Shown: piece after piece, positions 1-5,083 of the stretch
How the letters are laid out: each line of letters begins with the position of its first letter
Numbering within the stretch: position 1 is the stretch's first letter
Source: JBBKWQ01 sp037969115
Lineage (GTDB): Bacteria > Actinomycetota > Acidimicrobiia > Acidimicrobiales > Ilumatobacteraceae
Assembly (NCBI GenBank): GCA_037969115.1
Contig: JBBKWQ010000223.1
Span: forward strand, 1-7,457
Length of the DNA: 7,457 bases
Direction of reading: 5' to 3'
The notes under the pieces: model-generated
Told to the model about the DNA's origin: nothing
The model's database searches: none
Seen by the model: the letters and a program-made list of their open reading frames with translations, nothing else
Translations under genes and position numbers: made by a program

Positions 1-1
1 C

Positions 2-817
2 GCCGGCACCACGACCATCGAGATCAAGTCCGGATACGGCCTCACCGTCGCCGACGAAACCCGCTCGTTGGAGATTGCGCGAGCCCACACGCCCGAATCG
101 ACGTTCCTCGGCGCCCACCTCCTGCCGGTCGAGTACGAAGGCCGGGCCGACGACTACATCCATCTCGTCTGCAACGAGATGCTCGATGCAGCAGCGCCCA
201 ACTCGAAGTGGATCGACGCCTTCTGCGAAACCGGCGCCTTCGATGTCGACCAATCGCGTGCCGTCCTCGCCGCCGGACGAGCTGCGGGCCTCGGGCTCCG
301 TCTGCACGGCAACCAACTCGGCCACGGACCCGGCGTGCAACTGGCCGTCGAATGCGGGTGTGCATCGGTCGATCCCTGCACGTACCTCACCGACGACGAC
401 ATCGAAGCGCTCGCCGGCAGCGACACCGTCGCCACGTTCCTCCCAGCCGCCGACTTCTCGACCCGCCAGCCGTACGCCGACGCTCGCCGGGTCATCGACG
501 CCGGCGCGATGGTCGCGCTCGCATCGAACTGCAACCCCGGATCCAGCTACACCACGTCGATCTCGTTCTGCATCGCCATCGCCGTCCGCGACATGTTCAT
601 GACCATCGACGAAGCCATCCAAGCCGTCACGCTGGGCGGCGCAGCAGCACTGCGCCGCACCGACATCGGCCGACTCTGTCCCGGATCCGCCGGGCACGCA
701 GTCATCCTCGACGCACGGACGCATCACGACCTCGCCTACCGACCTGGCGTGCCCTTGATCCGCCAGACCATCGGCCCGCTCGCCGGGTCGAACGCAACGC
801 CACGTTCGAACGACTGA
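2..817 (+). CDS. hutI: Imidazolonepropionase (HutI), 3' part, with altered active-site residues
   Basis: This is the C-terminal 271 residues of an amidohydrolase-family imidazolonepropionase; the start lies before the window. The family hydrolyses 4-imidazolone-5-propanoate to N-formimino-glutamate, the third step of cytosolic histidine degradation. Seen: 'TIEIKSGYGL' at visible residues 5-14, 'LHGNQLGHGPGVQLAVE' with the metal-ligand His at visible residue 102, and 'NCNPGSSYTTS' near 176. Two positions are unusual. The family motif 'S(A/V)DH' reads 'SVDPC', with Pro at visible residue 125 (codon 374-376). The 'AT-D-xNPG' motif reads 'ASNCNPG', with Asn at 176 (codon 527-529). Their spacings from His102 (23 and 74) fit His272 and the metal-binding Asp324 of Bacillus subtilis HutI. 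The rest of the fold is well kept. It is either a diverged paralogue with another substrate or an inactive copy. The family is certain, the activity is not. The next gene starts 44 bases downstream on the same strand. Confidence 0.9.
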   Translation, partial: AGTTTIEIKSGYGLTVADETRSLEIARAHTPESTFLGAHLLPVEYEGRADDYIHLVCNEMLDAAAPNSKWIDAFCETGAFDVDQSRAVLAAGRAAGLGLRLHGNQLGHGPGVQLAVECGCASVDPCTYLTDDDIEALAGSDTVATFLPAADFSTRQPYADARRVIDAGAMVALASNCNPGSSYTTSISFCIAIAVRDMFMTIDEAIQAVTLGGAAALRRTDIGRLCPGSAGHAVILDARTHHDLAYRPGVPLIRQTIGPLAGSNATPRSND

Positions 818-848
818 CCCGCTGACCGGAAACCCACTAAAGCCCGAC

Positions 849-853
849 AAGGA
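849..853 (+). promoter_or_regulatory. Ribosome binding site of the oxygenase gene
   Basis: AAGGA lies 8 bases before the ATG at 862. It supports that start over any internal one. Confidence 0.6.
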
Positions 854-861
854 CTTCCACG

Positions 862-1638
862 ATGACCACTGCACACCTCGACGCGACACGGCATCCGATC
901 ACCGACGACGCGTACATCGCCGAGTGTCGGACGCGCCTCGACCGCAACGGGGCACTCGTCCTGCACGGCTTCGCCAATGACGACACGATCAGCCGGATCG
1001 TCGCCGAGTCTGCACGCCACGAAGCCGACGCGTACTACACCGAGAAGACCCACAACGTGTACCTCACCCCGCCCGATCCGACCGTCGCGGCGGATCATCC
1101 TCACAACCGACAGGTCTCGAGCAGTAAGGGCCTCATCGCCGACGACGAGATTCCTGGCGATTCGCCGCTCCGCGAGATCTACGACGACCCGTCGTTCCGC
1201 ACGTTCCTGTGTGGGGTGCTCGGCATCGACGAGATCCATCCCTACGACGACGATCTGTCGTCGATCAACGTCCACTTCGCGGCCGCTGGCATGGAACTCG
1301 GCTGGCACTTCGACAATTCGTCGTTCGCCGTGACGATGCTGCTGCAGTCCGCCGAAGGGGGAGCGCACTTCGACCACGTCCCCGCCGTGCGTGACGCGGA
1401 CGTCGGCGACATGGCGTACGAACGAGTCGGCAAGATTCTCGACGGTGACGAAGCTGTGAAGACGCTCGACTTCGAACCGGGAGATCTCGTGTTGTTCCGA
1501 GGACGTGACGCCATCCACCGGGTCACGCCGACCGAAGGCGGCACGACTCGCCTCCTCGTCGTGTTCGCCTACAACGACCAGCCGGGAGTTGCGCTCTCGG
1601 AGTCGGCGCTCACCACCTTCTACGGCCGCACCGCCTGA
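862..1638 (+). CDS. Fe(II)/2-oxoglutarate-dependent oxygenase, BesD/HalD/ArpA-like
   Basis: A 258-residue cupin-fold oxygenase, full length for this family. Seen: the metal triad H149-x-D151 in 'GWHFDNSSF' and distal H219 in 'AIHRVTP'. R230, 11 residues after H219, is the likely 2-oxoglutarate carboxylate anchor. 'FEPGDLVLFRG' precedes the distal His and 'NDQPG' follows the core strands, a pattern typical of the HalD/ArpA group. Members of this group hydroxylate or chlorinate free amino acids. The halogenases replace the Asp of HxD with Gly or Ala so that chloride can bind, and here the Asp is kept. Hydroxylation is therefore the expected chemistry, by inference. The substrate is unknown. The neighbouring histidine-pathway gene suggests an amino acid or a breakdown product of one. 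No signal peptide is seen, so it is probably cytosolic. The ATG at 862 has a good ribosome binding site. Confidence 0.82.
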   Translation: MTTAHLDATRHPITDDAYIAECRTRLDRNGALVLHGFANDDTISRIVAESARHEADAYYTEKTHNVYLTPPDPTVAADHPHNRQVSSSKGLIADDEIPGDSPLREIYDDPSFRTFLCGVLGIDEIHPYDDDLSSINVHFAAAGMELGWHFDNSSFAVTMLLQSAEGGAHFDHVPAVRDADVGDMAYERVGKILDGDEAVKTLDFEPGDLVLFRGRDAIHRVTPTEGGTTRLLVVFAYNDQPGVALSESALTTFYGRTA

Positions 1639-1675
1639 ACCGGGACAACGGCAACCGACCCGGAATCGGAGAACC

Positions 1676-1687
1676 AGCCGATCGGCT
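1676..1687 (+). promoter_or_regulatory. 12-bp perfect palindrome upstream of the selenoperoxiredoxin (candidate operator)
   Basis: AGCCGATCGGCT is its own reverse complement. It sits in the 100-base gap between the oxygenase and peroxiredoxin genes, with its 3' end 51 bases before the ATG at 1739. The position suits a regulator binding site, but short palindromes also arise by chance in GC-rich DNA and I cannot name a regulator. Confidence 0.3.
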
Positions 1688-1738
1688 CGACCCGGCGCGC
1701 ACGCGTCCAACCCGGCCACTGGCTGGCAGACTCGAACG

Positions 1739-2206
1739 ATGCTGACACCCGGACAGGCCGCGCCCGCATTCACACTCCCTGACCAGATCAACGAGTTGGT
1801 CGACCTCGCGGACCTGGTCGGCGGCTGGGTCTTGTTGTGGTGGTATCCCAAGGCTGCAACACCCGGTTGAACGGTCGAAGGCCAGGCCCTGCGTGACAGG
1901 GCCGAGCGTTTCGACCAACTCGGTGTGACGATTCTCGGAGCGTCGTTCGACACTCCGGCCGAGAATCTGGCGTTCGCTCAGGCGCAGGACTTCCCCTTCC
2001 GATTGTTGAGTGACACCGACGGCAGTGTCGCCGTTGCCTACGAAGTCGCACGGGACCCCGCAGACAAGTTCGCCGGCTACCCACGCCGGTACAGCTACCT
2101 GATCGATCCCGACGGACTGATCCACCGGTCCTACGACGTGACCGACGTCTCACAACACGCCGATGTGGTCATCGCCGATGTCGAACGAACTGGGCGCCCA
2201 CGTTGA
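1739..2206 (+). CDS. Selenocysteine-containing peroxiredoxin (Bcp/PrxQ, AhpC-TSA family), UGA at residue 44 read as Sec
   Basis: A thioredoxin-fold peroxidase that reduces H2O2 or organic hydroperoxides. Read through UGA it is 155 residues, normal for Bcp/PrxQ. Seen: 'MLTPGQAAPAFTLPD' at 1-15, 'WWYPKAATPG' at 34-43, the UGA at residue 44 (1868-1870), then 'TVEGQALRDR'. 'ASFDTPAENLAFA' follows at 68-80 and 'RRYSYLIDPDG' at 116-126. The family's peroxidatic site is T-x-x-C; here T41-P42-G43-UGA puts the UGA exactly on that Cys. R117 matches the active-site Arg. The same frame is open before and after the UGA, and a SECIS-like hairpin follows. Position 49, where Bcp often has its resolving Cys, is Gln, and the protein has no Cys at all, so turnover would need an external thiol. 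No clear Shine-Dalgarno precedes the ATG. CAGACT six bases upstream is a weak leaderless -10 candidate. The end overlaps the VIT start. A stop-only reading would split this into a 43-residue stub and a C-terminal fragment from GTG 1925. Alternatives are a nonsense mutation or a base error (TGC to TGA), which I judge much less likely. Confidence 0.88.
1871..1916 (+). promoter_or_regulatory. Bacterial SECIS-like element within the peroxiredoxin gene
   Basis: It lies directly 3' of the UGA at 1868-1870. The upper stem is GGCCCTG (1885-1891) paired perfectly with CAGGGCC (1897-1903), 7 bp. The apical loop is CGTGA (1892-1896), with G in its second position followed by U, as in known SelB-binding loops. 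There are 21 bases between the UGA and the loop, and 14 between the UGA and the upper stem. A lower stem GGTCGAA (1873-1879) pairs with TTCGACC (1910-1916), another 7 perfect pairs. The internal loop between them can hold 1881-1882 against 1906-1907. This fits the bacterial SECIS rules: loop G in the first two positions, roughly 16-37 bases from UGA to loop. The element lies inside the reading frame, as bacterial SECIS elements do. Binding by SelB is inferred. Confidence 0.83.
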
Positions 2207-3015
2207 CCGCAAGAACGAACAACAACACCACCGCGCTGAACAACAGCACGCCGAACGTCGACAGGCCGTACACCACCACATCGGCGAGCACCGCCGATGA
2301 TCCGAGTCGTGATGCGAAGCAACTCCAGGCGCGGGTCTCGACGGTCACCCGCGGAGCAGCAAGGGCAGCGGTTCTCGGTGTCAACGACGGGCTCGTGACG
2401 AACGTCTGCCTCATCCTGGCGGTCGCCGGTGCCAGTTCCGGGGCGAACGAGGTGCGAATCGCCGGGCTGGCAAGCCTCATCGCCGGAGCGTTTTCGATGG
2501 CGGCCGGGGAATGGATCTCGGTCCGTAGCCAGGTCGAACTGTTCGACGGCATCGTCGGCGACATGAACCAGCTTGCTCGACGAAACCCGAGGCTGCTGCT
2601 CGACGAGCTCACCTCGAAACTGGAAGAGACCGGTCTGGCGACCGACACCGCTCAACGGGTTGCAACCGAACTGCCGCTCGAAGGGAGTCGATTCATCCAC
2701 TTCACCGCTCGTACCGTGTTCGGCTTCGATCCTGGCGAGGTCGGTTCGCCCACCGTGGCCGCGGTTTCGTCGTTCGGACTCTTCACAGCGGGAGCCATCG
2801 TGCCGCTCGCGCCGTGGTTCTTCACGAGTGGCACGCCGGCCATCGTCATCTCGGTCGTCGGTACGGCATTGGCGAGCCTGCTGGTGGGCGGCTGGGTGAG
2901 CAGATCATCGGGTCGGCCAGTCACGCAGGGAGCCTCACGCCAACTCGCGATCGTGCTCGTTGCGTCGATCGTCACCTACGGCATCGGTTCACTTTTCGGC
3001 ACCGCCATCGGGTGA
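2203..3015 (+). CDS. VIT1/CCC1-family iron/manganese transporter
   Basis: A 270-residue membrane protein of the VIT family, which moves Fe2+ or Mn2+ out of the cytosol. Seen: 'AAVLGVNDGLVTN' at 55-67 opening TM1 (about 55-78), and TM2 (85-107) ending in 'AAGEWISVRSQ'. A cytosolic helical segment spans about 108-180. TM3 (181-207), TM4 (211-232) and TM5 (247-269) complete the five-helix VIT plan. The start is TTG at 2203, overlapping the peroxiredoxin stop by four bases (TTGA), which points to translational coupling. No ATG or GTG start precedes TM1 in this frame. The first 45 residues are rich in Asn, Thr and Ser and do not look like the family. The cytosolic segment has fewer Glu residues than I expect for the metal-binding region. 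Pairing with a peroxidase would fit iron or manganese handling under oxidative stress, by inference. It converges with the HNH gene after 93 bases; I see no convincing terminator there. Confidence 0.88.
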   Translation: MTARTNNNTTALNNSTPNVDRPYTTTSASTADDPSRDAKQLQARVSTVTRGAARAAVLGVNDGLVTNVCLILAVAGASSGANEVRIAGLASLIAGAFSMAAGEWISVRSQVELFDGIVGDMNQLARRNPRLLLDELTSKLEETGLATDTAQRVATELPLEGSRFIHFTARTVFGFDPGEVGSPTVAAVSSFGLFTAGAIVPLAPWFFTSGTPAIVISVVGTALASLLVGGWVSRSSGRPVTQGASRQLAIVLVASIVTYGIGSLFGTAIG

Positions 3016-3108
3016 CGCCGCAGTGCACTGGTGTTGGCGACCCGGTGGAGTGCAGGTGGGTCGTCGTAGCGGTGCACTCGTTGGCCGGGCCGCTCATTCG
3101 AACCGCGG

Positions 3109-4323
3109 TCAGGCGGCGCGGCGGTTGGGCGGTCCGGTATTGTGCAGCGCCCCGTCAGGGAGGCGGAGCGTGAGTGCACGGTTGGCTCCGAGTTCGACGA
3201 TCCAACCATCGTGGTGGATGTTGCCATGGTGCCGGGAGCACACGGGGAGCAAGTTGCCGAGATCGGTTCGCCCGCCGTGTCGCCACCAGATGATGTGATG
3301 CAGCTTGCACCGGTCGAAGGCGACCGTGCAGCTCGGAATCGCGCAGTGCCGGTACAGGCAGCGCAGCGCTCGCCGCTGAGCACGATTGGCGAGTCGCGTG
3401 GCGCGCCCGAGGTTCAACTCACCCGGCGCGTGCAGTACAACACCGTTCCGCACGACCACTCCGACGACGTCGGCATCGTTCGCGAGCTCGGCAACAACGC
3501 GGGCGGGAAGTTCGACGGGAATCGGCCAGGAGACGACCGGACCCGGTTGATCTGGTGCGTCCGCCTCGATGACCGCGACGAACTCGACTCGACCTGTGTT
3601 GGTCGAGCCGGTGCCGCCCTGGATGAGACGCATCAGTGCGTGCGCGGCCAGGAACCGGCTCTTCTCGATCGGGTCGGTCGGACAGTGCTCTGGCGTTTCA
3701 CGAGCGAAAAGGGCCTGGATCGTATTGTCGACCCTGGCCGACAGCGCGATGCCGGCGACCGGGTCGAAGCGTCCGCGTATGTTCCACATACCGTCGCCGT
3801 CGGTCCATGTGGACAGGCGCGTGCTGCGCTTCTGGCGGGTGAGGCGATCTTCGCCGTCGGAGGCTCGGATCTTGCGGATCTCGAGGTCTAACCGCTTGGA
3901 GAACTGGTCGATCGTCGCGGCGGCGGCTACATCGACGAGTTCATCGACGCGAGTGATGAACGCTTCCTGCTGAGCGGGTTCGAGTTTCTTCGATCCGCGA
4001 GTGACGGCGTCGACGTGGCCGGCCGTGATCGCACCGTCGGACAAGGCGTGGGCCAGTTTGGGCGTGGATGCAAGCGTGTCGGCGCGCTCCTTCGCCTTGT
4101 TCGCCTGCCCGATCGAACATTTCGACGTGGAGGCGATCGTCGCCTCTGGAAAGCTCTCGACGGTCGACAGCCGTGCCACGAGCGCAGCGACCTGCGCCTG
4201 CACCCACCCTTCGATCTGGCGTGCGGAGACGAGTGCCGCTTCGAGCCTCGACGCATCCGCGGTTCCGCCAGAACGGACATGGGCGAGGTGCTCCACCCGT
4301 TCGATGACACAGCGGACCTCCAT
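3109..4323 (-). CDS. DUF222 (13E12 repeat) HNH endonuclease domain protein
   Basis: A 404-residue protein with the layout common in actinobacteria: a long helical DUF222 region (about 5-310) and a C-terminal HNH domain (about 315-380). Seen in the HNH domain: 'CAIPSC' (C327, C332), 'KLHHIIWWRHGG' (H342, H343), 'TDLGNLLPVCSRHH' (N357, C362, H365, H366) and 'NIHHDGW' (H370, H371). These are the paired Cys/His zinc site and the His-Asn-His metal-dependent nuclease core, all intact. The family is often multi-copy and mobile in actinobacterial genomes. Its biological role is not established, and nothing here names a target. The ATG at 4323 has no Shine-Dalgarno but does have a leaderless-type promoter box. 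It is transcribed toward the VIT gene and away from the methyltransferase end. Confidence 0.87.
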   Translation of the reverse strand: MEVRCVIERVEHLAHVRSGGTADASRLEAALVSARQIEGWVQAQVAALVARLSTVESFPEATIASTSKCSIGQANKAKERADTLASTPKLAHALSDGAITAGHVDAVTRGSKKLEPAQQEAFITRVDELVDVAAAATIDQFSKRLDLEIRKIRASDGEDRLTRQKRSTRLSTWTDGDGMWNIRGRFDPVAGIALSARVDNTIQALFARETPEHCPTDPIEKSRFLAAHALMRLIQGGTGSTNTGRVEFVAVIEADAPDQPGPVVSWPIPVELPARVVAELANDADVVGVVVRNGVVLHAPGELNLGRATRLANRAQRRALRCLYRHCAIPSCTVAFDRCKLHHIIWWRHGGRTDLGNLLPVCSRHHGNIHHDGWIVELGANRALTLRLPDGALHNTGPPNRRAA

Positions 4324-4330
4324 GCGAACA

Positions 4331-4336
4331 AGTGTA
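4331..4336 (-). promoter_or_regulatory. Candidate leaderless -10 box of the HNH gene
   Basis: On the minus strand TACACT (matching TANNNT) is followed by seven bases and then the ATG at 4323. This places the transcript start at or next to the A of the ATG. The absence of a ribosome binding site agrees with leaderless translation. No good -35 hexamer is visible at 16-18 bases. Confidence 0.4.
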
Positions 4337-4346
4337 CGACGAGGGT

Positions 4347-4364
4347 GTGACGGAGTTCCGTCAC
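4347..4364. promoter_or_regulatory. 8+8 perfect inverted repeat upstream of the HNH gene (candidate operator)
   Basis: GTGACGGA-GT-TCCGTCAC has arms that are exact reverse complements around a two-base spacer. It begins 24 bases upstream of the HNH start codon and covers the place where a -35 element should be, so a dimeric repressor bound here would block the promoter. The regulator is unknown. Confidence 0.4.
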
Positions 4365-4414
4365 CAGCCGCCTCGGTGTGCCGCCTCGGCGTGGCGACGA
4401 CCGTGACTCTCCGT

Positions 4415-5083
4415 TCAGGCGACCACCAGGGTCACGTAGTACACGCCGATGTGTTCGGCGAACTCTGGATGACCCGGTAGATACGGCTGCTGGTCAGACA
4501 CGCTCACCGCGCAGAGCCCGTCGGCGGCCAACCCGTCGAGCACCAAGGGAAATCCGCGTTCGTCCCACAGGTCGGTCCGCATCGTGAAGAGCACGATTCC
4601 GTCGCGACGACACACCCGCAGGATCTCGCGCAACGTGACCGCAGCGTCGATGACATAGGTGAACACACCCGCGCTCACAACCGCCGCGAACCGGTCGGAG
4701 TCGAACGGCAACGGCTCGTTCAGATCGAGTTCCTGAAGCTCCCGATACACATCGCGCCGCTGTGCAATCGACAACGACTCGGCCGAAAAGTCGAAGCCGA
4801 CGATCGCCTCCACTCCGGCCGCCGCGAGCGCCACGCCTGCAAGTCCGGTGCCGCATCCGGCATCGAGCACCTCGCCACGGCCTGCGCCGGCCTCGACGAC
4901 CGACGCGGCCAATCGGTGGGGGACTTCGTAGCCCCAACCGATCACGTCGTCGTCATAACCGCCGGCCCACGCGTCGTAGGTCGACGCAACCTCTTCAGGG
5001 GTGGCGGTGGCGCCGGCACTGAGTCCGGCGCCACCGGGTCCGAGTCCCGAGCCTGCCTCGGGCGAGGACCAACCCGAGGTCAC
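4415..5083 (-). CDS. Class I SAM-dependent methyltransferase, METTL27-like
   Basis: A 222-residue Rossmann-fold methyltransferase. Seen: 'YDAWAGGYDDDV' at 36-47 (the pre-motif helix), motif I 'VLDAGCGTG' at 72-80, the acidic SAM-ribose residue D98 in 'GFDFS', and motif IV-like 'FAAVVSAGVFTYV' at 132-144. 'LREILRVCRRDGIVLFTMR' follows at 151-169. The pattern resembles the Williams-Beuren-region methyltransferase (METTL27) group. The substrate is unknown. The start is GTG at 5083, whose GTGA overlaps the stop of the upstream PhoX-like gene, so the two are probably translated together. Residues 1-30 are Gly/Ala/Ser-rich and encoded across two strong hairpins. I see no alternative start codon between these and the conserved domain. 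The gene ends 91 bases from the HNH start. Confidence 0.85.
   Translation of the reverse strand: MTSGWSSPEAGSGLGPGGAGLSAGATATPEEVASTYDAWAGGYDDDVIGWGYEVPHRLAASVVEAGAGRGEVLDAGCGTGLAGVALAAAGVEAIVGFDFSAESLSIAQRRDVYRELQELDLNEPLPFDSDRFAAVVSAGVFTYVIDAAVTLREILRVCRRDGIVLFTMRTDLWDERGFPLVLDGLAADGLCAVSVSDQQPYLPGHPEFAEHIGVYYVTLVVA
5005..5036 (-). repeat. 12-bp-stem hairpin inside the 5' end of the methyltransferase gene
   Basis: Bases 5005-5016 pair perfectly with 5025-5036 around the 8-base loop CACTGAGT (plus-strand sense). It sits about 48-79 bases into the methyltransferase frame and encodes part of its Gly/Ala-rich leader. No U-run follows, so it is not a classic intrinsic terminator. It may limit or protect the operon transcript. 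Confidence 0.6.
5056..5079 (-). repeat. 7-bp-stem hairpin at the PhoX-like/methyltransferase junction
   Basis: CCTCGGG (5056-5062) pairs with CCCGAGG (5073-5079) around a 10-base loop. It begins directly after the PhoX-like stop codon (5080-5082), inside the first codons of the methyltransferase, and stands next to the larger hairpin at 5005-5036. Confidence 0.45.

Noticed and set aside
862..1638. Oxygenase as a radical halogenase
   Set aside because: The Asp of the HxD motif (D151) is present. Halogenases of this group have Gly or Ala there to open the chloride site.
736..1953. A 405-codon open frame on the minus strand across the oxygenase and peroxiredoxin genes
   Set aside because: It has no family features, is rich in Arg and Val, and lies antisense to two well-supported genes. 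It is a shadow of GC-rich codon bias.
1739..2206. Peroxiredoxin as a pseudogene or frameshifted gene
   Set aside because: There is no frameshift: both halves lie in one frame. The only stop is a UGA on the catalytic Cys and it is followed by a SECIS-like hairpin. Random decay would not place it there.
2131..2700. Minus-strand open frames opposite the VIT gene
   Set aside because: Low-complexity translations antisense to a clear five-helix transporter.
3016..3108. A terminator between the convergent VIT and HNH genes
   Set aside because: Only weak 5-bp pairings (GCACT/AGTGC and AGCGG/CCGCT) with long loops and no T-run on either strand.
3142..3891. A 249-codon plus-strand open frame opposite the HNH gene
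   Set aside because: It is antisense to the intact DUF222-HNH protein, and its translation shows no recognisable domain.
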